From Proteobacteria bacterium UBA7415 (GTDB taxonomy: Bacteria > Pseudomonadota > Gammaproteobacteria > Arenicellales > Arenicellaceae), in NCBI GenBank assembly GCA_002470515.1, contig DKML01000005.1:62001-126000 (forward strand): a stretch of DNA of 64,000 bases. Direction: 5' to 3'. A program made the translations under genes and the position numbers. The notes under the pieces were generated by a model, which ran no database searches, had not been told where the DNA came from, and saw only the letters and a program-made list of their open reading frames with translations. Positions within the stretch are counted from its first letter, which is position 1; each line of letters begins with the position of its first letter. Below are positions 29,236 through 38,274 of the stretch, one piece after another.

Positions 29236-30621
29236 CTACGCAATTGGCCAATCGGCGGCATCGACTGAATGCAGCGTGTGCGGCGACGAGAACACTTCTC
29301 TCTCAGGTAGCCAGCGTCTTCGGTACGTACCGTCGGGGTCATAAGTCTGGGTTTGTTTTTCGATATTAAAGCGTCGCACGTCGCGGGTATCTGTCCCTAC
29401 GCCTGCAATGTATTGCCAGTTACCCCAGTTTGAGCCAACGTCGTAATCAATGAGTTGTTGTTCAAAGTAGGCCGCGCCAAAGCGCCAGTCTACCGAGAGC
29501 TCGTGAATCAGACAGCTGGCTGCAATTTGCCTGCCACGATTAGACATATAGCCGGTAGTCGCTAGTTCGTTCATTAGTGCGTTAACTAAGGGAAAGGGCG
29601 TTGTGCCCTTGGTCCAGCGCATAATGCGTTCGGCGTAAGCGCTGGTTAGAGGACGTTTGTTCTTGACCCCTTTAAAGGCAAATAACCTAGCGCCGTAGAC
29701 TCTGGCGTGCCAAAAAAAGAATTCACGCCACAACAGTTCAAAAACAATCCAGTAGGTTGATTCGTTGGCGCCTTCACGTCGTTCATAGTTGTGCAGTTGG
29801 TCTACGATCTCTCTTACTGAGATGCTGCCTTGTGCGAGCCACAGACTAAATTTGGTAGAGTGCGACCATGCACTTAGGTCATTACGCTGCTCCTTGTAGA
29901 GCGATGCGTATGATGTTTTAAAGTATTCACGCAAATGGCTTAAGCCGGCTTTTTCTCCTCCGGTGGCTATAGTGGTATTGGGAGTGCTATCGGGAGCGTC
30001 GTTTGGTATGCCGCTTTTTGGGCTTGCAAGCGCCATCGAGTTAGCGAGCTTAAACACAGCCATCGAAGCCTCGTCATCAGCGCTTAATACCGGCGGTGGC
30101 GGTAGGCGTTTTACTGTCGCTTCAGGCGGGTTGATCTTTAGGGGTTCTACTGCGCGCCTAAACTTAGAGAACGTCTCAGGAAAGCAGTCGAGACTAAACG
30201 GCAAGTCAGCTGAGTTGAGTAAAGTGCTGCTTGCAACCTCGTTGATGCGCAGAGTGGGGCAGTTGTTGAGTAGTTCTTCTGCATACCGAATTTCGTAATG
30301 GCCCGATGGTTGGCTTCTATAAACATCGCTCACACCATACAGATTCACTAACGCTTCTATTATTTTTTCTGGTCTACCCGAGAACGTGTGTAACCGTTGA
30401 CCTAGCTGGGCCAACGACTCATAAAGATCATTCAAGCCTTCGTTTAAGAATTGCTTGCGATGATTGCTCGAGCCTGTGTCTACAAATCGGCTAGGTTCGC
30501 TCAACCGAGTATCGTCAACGTAGACGCAAAGCAAATAATCCACTTCACGAGCTGCTTTGCTCAGGGCAGGGTGGTCATGTAAGCGGAGGTCTCGATCAAA
30601 CCAGAATAAGCCGATGCGCAT
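29236..30621 (-). CDS. DASH family cryptochrome
   Basis: Cry-DASH proteins bind FAD and an antenna folate and repair pyrimidine dimers, mainly in single-stranded DNA. The 461-residue protein has the N-terminal Rossmann domain (LFWFDRDLRLHDHPAL), the Cry-DASH run NESTYWIVFELLWREFFFWHA, TTGYMSNRGRQIAASCL and DYDVGSNWGNWQYIAGVGTDTR in the FAD domain. It is the first gene of the three-gene photorepair operon. The next gene on the right starts 76 bases away on the other strand. Confidence 0.95.
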   Translation of the reverse strand: MRIGLFWFDRDLRLHDHPALSKAAREVDYLLCVYVDDTRLSEPSRFVDTGSSNHRKQFLNEGLNDLYESLAQLGQRLHTFSGRPEKIIEALVNLYGVSDVYRSQPSGHYEIRYAEELLNNCPTLRINEVASSTLLNSADLPFSLDCFPETFSKFRRAVEPLKINPPEATVKRLPPPPVLSADDEASMAVFKLANSMALASPKSGIPNDAPDSTPNTTIATGGEKAGLSHLREYFKTSYASLYKEQRNDLSAWSHSTKFSLWLAQGSISVREIVDQLHNYERREGANESTYWIVFELLWREFFFWHARVYGARLFAFKGVKNKRPLTSAYAERIMRWTKGTTPFPLVNALMNELATTGYMSNRGRQIAASCLIHELSVDWRFGAAYFEQQLIDYDVGSNWGNWQYIAGVGTDTRDVRRFNIEKQTQTYDPDGTYRRRWLPEREVFSSPHTLHSVDAADWPIA

Positions 30622-30696
30622 AGGATTAGGTTAATATTTTTTTAACAGAGTGCAACGCTAACAGCGCTTTAGTGAATCCTGTGTTAAGTTTGCGCT

Positions 30697-30954
30697 ATGG
30701 ATTCGTCAAACAACACGCAGCAAGCGTGCCCACTTTGCTTACGCAGTGTGGCACTGATCTTTCATCAGCTAATTCCTCGAAAAATGCATCGCCGTGCGCA
30801 CTTTAAGAAGAATTACACCAAAGAGGAGCTCAATGAAGGTGTGTACATTTGTCGCCTGTGTCATCGCGCTCTGCACAAACAGTTTGATGAAATGGCCTTA
30901 GCCAAAAGTATGAATACAGTTGAGCTTGTTAGGGCAGACGAAAGTATCATAAAG
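30697..30954 (+). pseudogene. 5' fragment of an HNH-like zinc-binding protein gene, fused to an IS3 transposase fragment
   Basis: The first 86 codons encode an HNH-type module: CPLCLR, then HQLIPRKMHRRAHF, then CRLCHRALHK, ending at ALAKSMNTVELVRADESIIK. Intact relatives continue for roughly 20 more residues (an aromatic, Lys-rich end such as FEWTACKKR). Here the frame passes directly into transposase sequence, so the gene has lost its natural C-terminus. The fusion frame stays open to 31431. The call of pseudogene is inferred from the missing end; the fragment may still be expressed. Confidence 0.75.
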
Positions 30955-31618
30955 CTCCGCGAAGAAGGCTTTACTATCGATCGTCACCGAACAAAAACGC
31001 TCATGCGAAAACTTGACCTGAAAGTGACGCAGCGCCTTGCGTACAAGGTAACCACGAAGCGCAAGCACAGTGATAGAGTGGTCGACAATCTACTCAATCA
31101 AAACTTTAATCCGGTCGGGCCGAACCAGGTTTTGGCTGGCGATATGACGTATTTGAAGACCGGCGAAGGCTGGATGTATTTAGACATCGTAATGAATTTG
31201 TACTCACGCCGAATCATCGGTTGGGAAATCTATAAACGCATGACAACGGGTTTGGTTGAACAAGCTCTGTTGCGAGTAATTAAATTTAGACGACCGAAAC
31301 GAGGTGCGGTGTTTCATAGTGATCGTGGCTCCCAGTGCACCAGTCTGCGCTTTCGCAAACTGTTAACCAAGAAGGGGGTGCGGCCCTCAATGGGTAATTG
31401 TTGGTGCGTGCTGGGACAATGCGGTCGTTGAACGGTTCTTCGGTAGCCTGAAGCACGACTGGATATTGAAGATACACCAGCCAACGAGGAGCCCTAGAAA
31501 AAATGACGTGGCAGCGTCTATGCGCTACTACGACATCAATAGATTGCATTCAGCCAATGACGATCTATCGCCGATGAAGTTTGAATTATTCGAATTGAAA
31601 GTGTCCACTAGGACTTGA
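30955..31618 (+). pseudogene. IS3-family transposase orfB, 5'-truncated and frameshifted
   Basis: Reading from LREEGFTIDRHRT, the integrase-core domain is recognisable: VGPNQVLAGDMTYL, MNLYSRRIIGWEI and VFHSDRGSQCTS. After NCW the expected DNAVVERFFGSLKHDW follows only in another frame, because 10 extra bases (31405-31414) are inserted; the first frame stops at 31431 and the continuation ends at 31618. A few residues usually found between SMG and NCW are also missing. The transposase is inactive as read. Confidence 0.85.
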
Positions 31619-31622
31619 CCAG
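30955..31622 (+). mobile_element. Truncated IS3-family insertion sequence
   Basis: A partial IS3-family element. Only the 3' portion of orfB and an end sequence (gtgtccactaggacttgacc, 31601-31620) are present; orfA, the left end and the first part of orfB are missing. The catalytic DDE residues survive, in two frames: GDMTYLKTGEG (first D), FHSDRGSQ (second D) and VVERFF (E). No left inverted repeat or target duplication is visible. The element sits between two different HNH gene fragments. Confidence 0.85.
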
Positions 31623-31623
31623 A

Positions 31624-31749
31624 GCAGATGAGACAACTCTAGCCAAAATCTTCAATACGGCAGATTTGATTCAAGCTGACGAGAGCTTACGAAAAGACTT
31701 TGAGTGGACAGCATGCAAAAAGAGAGTGGCTCGTGATAAATCGAGTTAG
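31624..31749 (+). pseudogene. 3' fragment of a second HNH-like gene
   Basis: An open stretch without a start encodes DETTLAKIFNTADLIQADE and then SLRKDFEWTACKKRVAR, ending at a TAG at 31747. This aligns with, and extends past, the end of the fragment on the left of the IS (DEMALAKSMNTVELVRADE). The two overlap by about 22 residues yet differ at many positions, so this is the tail of a different, paralogous gene and not the missing end of the first. Its 3' part overlaps the DUF167 gene start. Confidence 0.65.
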
Positions 31750-31984
31750 AGTAGTCTCCAATGCTTCAACGGACGAAATTGTTGGTCTTTATGATGGCCG
31801 ATTGAAACTGAGAGTCTGTGTAGTTCCTGAAAACGGCAAAGTCAACAAAGCGGTAATTGAAATCTCGGCAAAGCACTCTAAGGATAAAAACAACGCAGGG
31901 GTGCTGCTGAGCGGCCAGACTTCGAGCAGAAAAATGTTTGTGATACGCTCCGCATCAGAAGTGGCGCTTAGCGTTAGTGGTTAA
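31733..31984 (+). CDS. DUF167 (YggU-like) family protein
   Basis: An 83-residue protein of the small DUF167/YggU family, function unknown. The pattern is clear: INRVRVVSNASTDEIVGLYDGRLKLRV, then PENGKVNKAVIE and a late SGQTSSRKMFVI. I use the GTG at 31733, since the family begins close to the RVRV strand; a TTG at 31700 is possible. The start lies inside the end of the decayed HNH fragment, so the gene now depends on whatever promoter remains upstream. Confidence 0.8.
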   Translation: MINRVRVVSNASTDEIVGLYDGRLKLRVCVVPENGKVNKAVIEISAKHSKDKNNAGVLLSGQTSSRKMFVIRSASEVALSVSG

Positions 31985-31989
31985 TAACC

Positions 31990-32817
31990 TTGTCTGAAAT
32001 ATCTAGACCGACACATATATTGACGAACTCAAAATTCAATTCTATGAGTGTAAAACCAAAAGGAGACTTTCTATTTATATGTGGTTGTGCTCGATCGGGA
32101 ACTAGCATAACAACCGAATTATTGAGGCGTCATTCAAAAATCGCAATGGGAAGAGAGCGGTATAATTCTCTGTTTAAAGCAAATAATAACGACTTCATAC
32201 CAGCATTGTTCAACAAGCAACGATTTTGCAAAGAGCTAATTGATGATGATTCACATCATCAGCGGCTTGGCGATTATTACGATAAAGTATTTATGCTATG
32301 GAATAGTCATCGCTACATAGGGGATAAAATCCCAAGTCTTTTTAAGCAGTATGATTATTTGGTGGACACTTTTGCAAAGCCAAAAATATTATTCTTACTA
32401 AGGGATATCCATGATGTTAGTCAATCGTGGGAGAGGCGAAGGATTAACTCTCTTAACAACAATGATCCATGGCCACATGACAAGGGCTTTTTAGCTGCCA
32501 TTACAGAGTGGAATATGTCATTAAAAAATACATTCCTTGCTGTTTCAAAACATCCTGACTCAATCTTGATAGTGTCATATGCAAAACTTTTTTCTGATAT
32601 TGAACAATTAGAAAAAATTTTTGCGTTTCTTGATCTAGACATTGAGGATGAAACTATGGCTTTTTGGGATGAAAACACACTTAAAAAACAAATGATTGAG
32701 CAAAAAAAAGTATCAATTATGACAGACGACATCAGACATTCTATACAGATGGATGCTGATTTTGAAACGTATCAAATTCTACAGACCATGGAGGAGGAAT
32801 ATTACGTCAAATACTGA
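31990..32817 (+). CDS. Sulfotransferase family protein
   Basis: A 275-residue PAPS-dependent sulfotransferase. The 5'-phosphosulfate loop is FLFICGCARSGTSITTELLRR near the N-terminus, with a 3'-phosphate region at ILFLLRDIHDVSQSWERRR. The start is uncertain: TTG at 31990, 5 bases after the DUF167 stop, or ATG at 32044, which would put the P-loop within 10 residues of the start as is usual. Base composition is visibly AT-richer than the housekeeping genes. It probably sulfates a glycan or small molecule linked to the neighbouring island. Confidence 0.82.
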   Translation: MSEISRPTHILTNSKFNSMSVKPKGDFLFICGCARSGTSITTELLRRHSKIAMGRERYNSLFKANNNDFIPALFNKQRFCKELIDDDSHHQRLGDYYDKVFMLWNSHRYIGDKIPSLFKQYDYLVDTFAKPKILFLLRDIHDVSQSWERRRINSLNNNDPWPHDKGFLAAITEWNMSLKNTFLAVSKHPDSILIVSYAKLFSDIEQLEKIFAFLDLDIEDETMAFWDENTLKKQMIEQKKVSIMTDDIRHSIQMDADFETYQILQTMEEEYYVKY

Positions 32818-33012
32818 AAAGAACGATAATTTTTGTACTGCTCTGTAGAGCAAAATAGTACTCATGCCACTAATCTTTAATCAGTAGAAGCTAATTCCAT
32901 GCCTGCTTGATAGGCCATATTTCTGAGCGAATAATATAAAAAAAACAGCTATTTATATTTTTTATGTCGCTGAACATAAGTAGTTTTTTTAATTTGGGTT
33001 GGCGCATAGCGA

Positions 33013-33636
33013 TCAAAACATATAATTAAATATTCTTATGTCATTGATAAAGTAGCGTCTGACTATGTCTACTGATTCATCATTGTAATATTGCTTGTAG
33101 TTATCATGAATCGTACTGTTTAAATGCAAAAGGTTGTAGGGATGATTTATCTGCTTACATACGTACCTAAAATCTGACTCTAGATTTTCAAAACGGCCTA
33201 TAAAATCAACGAGAATAGTGCTATCTGCATCTACCAGCCAATCAATTTGCTGCATAAATAATAAAGGCTTATCGTAGTACACTGAATCTTTATTTTGATA
33301 GGTAAGTTTTACCCAATCATTAAATGAAATTTTATCACTAGCCAAATTAGTTTTGTTTATCGTTAAACGATAATGATATTGTGAAACTACACGATCCCAA
33401 GGATTGCGTACAAAAGAAAAAGTAAATTGGTTTTGCCATTGCTCAGAGCCAATCTGCTCTCTTGCTACTTGTGCAGTTTTATGAGCTTTTTTTAAACCAA
33501 GTGCATCTTCGATGCTACAGCCAGCATTCTTATTGATATGAATGAAGGTGAAGTCTCGCTGAGCGTCATCTTTTTGGTTAGTTTTTCTGGGCTCTGATAG
33601 CTCAGAATTGATCTGGATAGCTGTTTTGTCGGTCAT
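33013..33636 (-). CDS. Sulfotransferase family 2 (carbohydrate type) protein
   Basis: About 207 residues from the ATG at 33636; a TTG at 33648 adds four. The 5'-PSB motif is FTFIHINKNAGCSIEDAL and the 3'-PB motif is FSFVRNPWDRVVSQYHYR, the pattern of HNK-1/chondroitin-type sulfotransferases. It is AT-rich. It lies 41 bases after the BKACE gene on the same strand, so it is probably the last gene of the glycan operon, and is convergent with the other sulfotransferase. A 195-bp AT-rich gap separates the two with no gene. Confidence 0.85.
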   Translation of the reverse strand: MTDKTAIQINSELSEPRKTNQKDDAQRDFTFIHINKNAGCSIEDALGLKKAHKTAQVAREQIGSEQWQNQFTFSFVRNPWDRVVSQYHYRLTINKTNLASDKISFNDWVKLTYQNKDSVYYDKPLLFMQQIDWLVDADSTILVDFIGRFENLESDFRYVCKQINHPYNLLHLNSTIHDNYKQYYNDESVDIVRRYFINDIRIFNYMF

Positions 33637-33677
33637 TTTTTTGATCAACCTTTAAGTGCGAATAATGATTTATAAAT

Positions 33678-34508
33678 CTAACGATTTATATTAAATATAT
33701 TGCGAAATTCCATAGGGCTCATAATGCTGCGACCACAAATTGCTCCCATACTATGAATTCTACTGACTAAATCTAAGTTGCTTGCCAGTTGTGTGTGTGC
33801 AGCATCAAACCACCTGTTGTCTTCAATCCCTGTTCTCGCGCCGCCGTTGTTTGCTATTGCTGTCATATTGGCTGTTAGTTGTGTATCACCAATGCCCGCC
33901 ATTGACCAATATGAGTATTCGGGTAATGTGCTAATTAACATGCCTGCCTGAGTAAGCTCCATTTGTGCAGAGGCAATATTGCCCAATAAAATATTGAAAT
34001 AATAAGGCGGTTCTAGTAATTTTTGTTTGATTAGATAGTGGGCATAATTGAGCATGCCGATGTCAAAAATCTCAAGTTCAGGTTTGATACCGTTCGCAAG
34101 CATTTTTTCGGCAAGGCGCATTATCATGTCAGGTTCGTTGACACTGGCAGAACGTAAAAAATTAAGTGACCCTAGCGTTAATGATGCCATATCAGGTTTT
34201 ACATCACCTTGGAGATCTAACACTTCACTACGTTTTTCAAATTCATGCACATTCCTTCCACTGGATGATACGCCTATAACTAAATCTGGCGCGTGTTCAC
34301 GAATACCGCCAATTATTTTTGCATAGATATCTTTGCTATGTGTGGGTTGGCCATTTTCATCACGCGCATGAAGGTGCACTGATGTAATACCTTTGTGATA
34401 ACAGCTAAGCACATCACTAACAATTTCATCGATTGTAACCGGAACAAACGGCGTTAGTGCTTTTGTTGGAATCATGCCAGTTGGCGCTAAATTGAGAATA
34501 AAATTCAT
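33678..34508 (-). CDS. BKACE (DUF849, 3-keto-5-aminohexanoate cleavage family) protein
   Basis: A 276-residue TIM-barrel protein of the beta-keto acid cleavage family, which condenses a beta-keto acid with acetyl-CoA to give acetoacetate plus a new acyl-CoA. The zinc ligands sit in SVHLHARDENGQPT, and the late GGARTGIEDN motif is present. Start ATG overlaps the previous gene's stop by 4 bases, so it is in the operon. The context of sugar-modifying genes is unusual; it might supply an acyl-CoA for the acyltransferase, which is inference. Confidence 0.85.
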   Translation of the reverse strand: MNFILNLAPTGMIPTKALTPFVPVTIDEIVSDVLSCYHKGITSVHLHARDENGQPTHSKDIYAKIIGGIREHAPDLVIGVSSSGRNVHEFEKRSEVLDLQGDVKPDMASLTLGSLNFLRSASVNEPDMIMRLAEKMLANGIKPELEIFDIGMLNYAHYLIKQKLLEPPYYFNILLGNIASAQMELTQAGMLISTLPEYSYWSMAGIGDTQLTANMTAIANNGGARTGIEDNRWFDAAHTQLASNLDLVSRIHSMGAICGRSIMSPMEFRNIFNINR

Positions 34509-35428
34509 AAGGTGTTTTCACCATTCATATCAGCTAGATTTAGCCCATTCGATATATCGTGACAGGCTTTTTGTCCTCTCAGTTCATCTAAAAAGTGGTC
34601 GGTGTGTTCAAATAAACGCTTCATCAGTAGCCTATGAATATTTTTTTCGAATTGCCATAATGATTCTATATTCTGCTTATTCTGATTAGCTCTCAATCGG
34701 GGTTCACGACTGCCGGCGGCGTGGTGGTATATATGGTCATCGTATATGCCTGCAATAACAGGGTGGTAATTGTAATGATTGCTTCTTAATAATGCCTGCC
34801 ATGCGTATTGTTGTGATTCTAATTCAAGAGAAATACCACCGCCTGCGTCTTTCACGTTTACTGTTGAAAAATCAAAAGAATGCTTTTTAAAACCATTGCG
34901 GTTAAACATCAAAAAGCAACGGTCTGAGTGACTATCGCCATTTTCCAGTCGTTTTACCGCGACCACGGGTGAACATAAGGAAAGCTTCTGATTGTATCGA
35001 TTTAACCAGTTGTCATTTACAGGGAAGGCATCGGAATCAAGGTGAACAATGATTTTGTGGGTTTTTATGGCTTGTCGAGTTAACCAATTCCGCAACGGCC
35101 AGACATGGTCAAATTCACCGTTAGGTGTGGATTCACTGGAAATAAATGTTACCTCATCACATTTTTTAAGAAACGTCTCATGTTCAGGGATTATTCTATT
35201 GCCATAGGCATAAACGTGAAAGCCGCCAGCGGTGTGTTTTCTTAGTTGCTGAATCTGCAGCTCGGGCCATGCATATTCAGCCGCAAATTCTCCACTGTAA
35301 GCTGGAGAGTTTCCATGAATAGTACAAATGGCAACATCTGTGGGATTGATATCACCAAAAACGGGCATTAATAATCTATTTAATCTATCGATGGATTGTT
35401 GCGTTATTCTTTTGATGCCTTGATTCAT
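34505..35428 (-). CDS. Glycosyltransferase-like protein
   Basis: A 307-residue protein not assigned to a named family with certainty. A GT-A-type pattern is visible: [13 protein letters not shown] at the N-terminus, [11 protein letters not shown], then a DxD-like [16 protein letters not shown] and a later [12 protein letters not shown] that could hold a metal-binding His. It overlaps both neighbours by 4 bases in ATGA-type junctions. It is AT-rich. A role in transferring a sugar to a surface glycan is inferred from motif and context. Confidence 0.6.
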   Translation of the reverse strand: MNQGIKRITQQSIDRLNRLLMPVFGDINPTDVAICTIHGNSPAYSGEFAAEYAWPELQIQQLRKHTAGGFHVYAYGNRIIPEHETFLKKCDEVTFISSESTPNGEFDHVWPLRNWLTRQAIKTHKIIVHLDSDAFPVNDNWLNRYNQKLSLCSPVVAVKRLENGDSHSDRCFLMFNRNGFKKHSFDFSTVNVKDAGGGISLELESQQYAWQALLRSNHYNYHPVIAGIYDDHIYHHAAGSREPRLRANQNKQNIESLWQFEKNIHRLLMKRLFEHTDHFLDELRGQKACHDISNGLNLADMNGENTL

Positions 35429-36093
35429 ACTGACGCGCCGTTATAGCCAGCAATACCCGATTTTATTACCCGCGCAGGGTTTCCTACAACTATGCTGTGC
35501 TCTGGCACATCCTTTGTTACGACTGCCCCCGCACCAATAATGCTGTTGTTCCCAATTGAGCAGCCCGGTGTAATAATTGCGCCAGCCCCTATAAAGCTAC
35601 CGCGGCCTATTTTGCTTGAACCACAAAGTACGCAAGCAGGCCCTAATGAAACGTAAGACTCAAGTATTACGTCATGACCCACTGAGGCGCTGCGATTGAC
35701 CAACGAAAATTCTTGCAACACTGTATTGGCGCCAATAACGGCTGCAGCATTAATTTGTACGCCCGTGGATAATTTAGCGCTTGCGGCCACAACGGCGCTT
35801 GGATCAATGAGTGTTGCGAAGTTTTTAAATCCAAGTTTGCAGGCTTCGTCATACATAATTTTTTTATAAGCAGGCGTGATAGTGCCAAAAAGCACAGGCA
35901 AGGCTAGCCAATCATTTTGAAGTTCGTTTATGGAGACAATAGGTGATAGGCCAATTGCAACTTTGTCATCCGTAAGATTATCGATATACAATGCAACGCT
36001 TTTATTGCCTCGCAACAGGGATTCAACAATTTCATGAACATAAGGTGTTTTTATGCCGTATATAATATGGTTAACCATTTGTTTTTTGTTCAT
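35425..36093 (-). CDS. PglD/NeuD-like sugar O/N-acyltransferase
   Basis: A 222-residue left-handed beta-helix acyltransferase. The N-terminal part is the short Rossmann-like domain of the NeuD/PglD group. The rest is hexapeptide repeats ([21 protein letters not shown]) with SVGHDV, whose His matches the catalytic residue, and a typical end GNPARVIK. These enzymes use acyl-CoA to acylate an amino sugar made by the partner aminotransferase. It overlaps the aminotransferase by 23 bases and the next gene by 4. Confidence 0.88.
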   Translation of the reverse strand: MNKKQMVNHIIYGIKTPYVHEIVESLLRGNKSVALYIDNLTDDKVAIGLSPIVSINELQNDWLALPVLFGTITPAYKKIMYDEACKLGFKNFATLIDPSAVVAASAKLSTGVQINAAAVIGANTVLQEFSLVNRSASVGHDVILESYVSLGPACVLCGSSKIGRGSFIGAGAIITPGCSIGNNSIIGAGAVVTKDVPEHSIVVGNPARVIKSGIAGYNGASV

Positions 36094-37198
36094 TCAAGTC
36101 AACCCACTCACGCAGTGCTGTGCATACGCGCTCGATGTCTATGTTTTCCATAAATGGATGCATAGGCAGACTCACGATTTTTTTGGCAAGCATTTCGGTA
36201 ATGGGAAGGCTAGGTGATTTTTGACTGACTAATCCTCGGTGCAAATGTAAAGGTTTAGCGTAATGCACAGCAGTGTCGATGTTTCGTTCATGCATGAATT
36301 TTCGAAAATATTTACGATCTTCACATTCAAGTACATACAAATGCATAACGTGGCCGTCGGTAATCAATGGTGTTTGCAACAATGAGCCCTTAATAGACTG
36401 CTCATATTGTTGGGCGATCTCCCTACGCTTTGAATTGTCTTTATGTAGGTAGCGTAAATTAATTCGTAGTATCGCAGCTTGAATTTCATCCATTCGAGAA
36501 TTTCTGCCGTCAAAGCAAGATTCTCCTTCGGAGTCCCACCCGTATTGGCTAGCCATACGTATATAACGACTAATATCAGTATTATTGGTAAGCACTGCAC
36601 CTGCGTCACCCATTGCAGGCAGATTTTTTGTTGGATAAAAACTATAAGCGGCTGTACATCCAAAGCTGCCTACAGGTTTGCCATTAATAGTCGCTCCATG
36701 TGCTTGAGCACAGTCTTCGATAACTGAAATACCAGCATGATCGGCAATTGCCATGATTGCAGGCATATCAGCGGCTTGTCCAAATAGGTGAACCGGAACT
36801 ATCGCACGGGTCTTTTCCGTAATTGCATTAATAAGTAAGTTTGCATCCATGCAGCGAGTTGTCTTATTGACATCGACAAACACAGGTATTGCACCAATTT
36901 GTTTTATTGCCGCGACAGTTGCCGTGGCTGTATTGGCTACAGTAATAACTTCGTCACCTGCAGAAATGCCAACGGCCAGTAAAGATAGTACGAGGGCATC
37001 GGTTCCACTGGCCGTTGCGTTACAGTGCTGCATGTTAAAAAACTGGGAAAACTCTAGTTCAAATTGAAGGACTTCATTAGATTTTAGGTAACGCCCTGAT
37101 GCAACAACTTTCAGAATAGCTTGCTCTAATTCTGTACCACGCTCTTTCAACATACCGTCTGGCATCGCCACAGCAATGCTCGAAATACAAATAGTCAT
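36071..37198 (-). CDS. DegT/DnrJ/EryC1/StrS family aminotransferase
   Basis: A 375-residue PLP enzyme that aminates nucleotide-linked keto sugars. Visible features are the substrate loop [13 protein letters not shown], the PLP-binding EDCAQAHGA, and the Schiff-base lysine in [17 protein letters not shown]. The start overlaps the epimerase stop by 4 bases. With the epimerase and the acyltransferase it forms a plausible route to an N-acylated amino sugar. It is AT-rich compared with leuA and the housekeeping genes. Confidence 0.93.
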   Translation of the reverse strand: MTICISSIAVAMPDGMLKERGTELEQAILKVVASGRYLKSNEVLQFELEFSQFFNMQHCNATASGTDALVLSLLAVGISAGDEVITVANTATATVAAIKQIGAIPVFVDVNKTTRCMDANLLINAITEKTRAIVPVHLFGQAADMPAIMAIADHAGISVIEDCAQAHGATINGKPVGSFGCTAAYSFYPTKNLPAMGDAGAVLTNNTDISRYIRMASQYGWDSEGESCFDGRNSRMDEIQAAILRINLRYLHKDNSKRREIAQQYEQSIKGSLLQTPLITDGHVMHLYVLECEDRKYFRKFMHERNIDTAVHYAKPLHLHRGLVSQKSPSLPITEMLAKKIVSLPMHPFMENIDIERVCTALREWVDLNEQKTNG

Positions 37199-38199
37199 GA
37201 AAAATATTGATTTTGGTTCTTTTTATAAAAAGATAGTACTTTTTCAAGCCCTTCTGGAAATTTTAAGTGCGGCTCCCACTGAATTTTTTGTTTTATTTTC
37301 CGCGTGTTTGCATAGTAATTACCAATATCAATGGCTTTTCTGTGTTTTGGAAAAGGAATGTACTCAATACGTCCCGTTCCTGTAATGGTAATCATTAATT
37401 CCGCAATTTCAGTCAGTGTGTAGAAAGTATCGTTGCCGAGATTATAGGTTTGACCGTAAGCAGTGGCCATTGAAGCTGATGTTAAAATTGCGTCTAGTAC
37501 ATCTTCAACATGATTAAAATCACGAATTTGTTTGCCATCACCAAAAACTTGAATGGCTTCATTTTCAAGGGTTTGTCGTATCCATAAGCCTAAAAAGTTT
37601 TGTAAGCCATCTTTAACGCGCATACCTGGGCCATACGTATTTGTCAGGCGAAATATGACTGAACGAATTCCATAATGTTTGTAGTAAAGATTATGGTATT
37701 CCTCGGCAAGAAGTTTGTGATGGCCATTAATATCTATTGGTGCGAGCTTATGGTTTTCGTCTACCGGTAATTGTTCCGGAATACCATATACCTGCCGAGT
37801 ACTACTGAAAAATATTTTCACCTTGGGGTTAAATTTTCGACAGGCCTCAAGCAGCGTAAGCTGTGCTCTGAGATTTCCATCTAAATCAGACAGAGGGTTT
37901 ACCATTGAATAAATATGGCTGCTTTGTCCTGCAAAATTAAATATGTAATCAACCTCGCAAACGAGCTTGTTAATAATACCTGCATCGCCGATGTCGGCAA
38001 TAACTGTGGTTATTTCATTTTGAATATCATGTAAATTGAACTTGTTAGCACCGTACTTGGGAGAAAAATTATCAATAACGGTAATGATCGCGCCTGTTGG
38101 TAGCAATAATCGAGCAAGATTGGAACCGAGTAGCCCCATTCCTCCGGTAATCAATATTCTTTTGTTGTGGAAGGTCTTCTTTAGACTGTCAATGTTCAC
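37195..38199 (-). CDS. NAD-dependent epimerase/dehydratase
   Basis: A 334-residue extended short-chain dehydrogenase. The NAD-binding loop is ITGGMGLLGSN near residue 18, the Ser/Thr of the active site is in FFSSTRQVYG, and the conserved lysine is in NGHHKLLAEEY. The usual YxxxK motif is changed: Asn stands where Tyr is expected. It begins with GTG, is the first gene of the minus-strand glycan operon, and its stop overlaps the aminotransferase start. It probably forms the keto sugar substrate for that enzyme. Confidence 0.87.
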   Translation of the reverse strand: MNIDSLKKTFHNKRILITGGMGLLGSNLARLLLPTGAIITVIDNFSPKYGANKFNLHDIQNEITTVIADIGDAGIINKLVCEVDYIFNFAGQSSHIYSMVNPLSDLDGNLRAQLTLLEACRKFNPKVKIFFSSTRQVYGIPEQLPVDENHKLAPIDINGHHKLLAEEYHNLYYKHYGIRSVIFRLTNTYGPGMRVKDGLQNFLGLWIRQTLENEAIQVFGDGKQIRDFNHVEDVLDAILTSASMATAYGQTYNLGNDTFYTLTEIAELMITITGTGRIEYIPFPKHRKAIDIGNYYANTRKIKQKIQWEPHLKFPEGLEKVLSFYKKNQNQYFS

Positions 38200-38274
38200 T
38201 ATTATTTTCTACTGAGAAATCATAAATATATTAAAAGCATCACTCTGTAGTGGCTTAGTTAATTTGGCCACATC

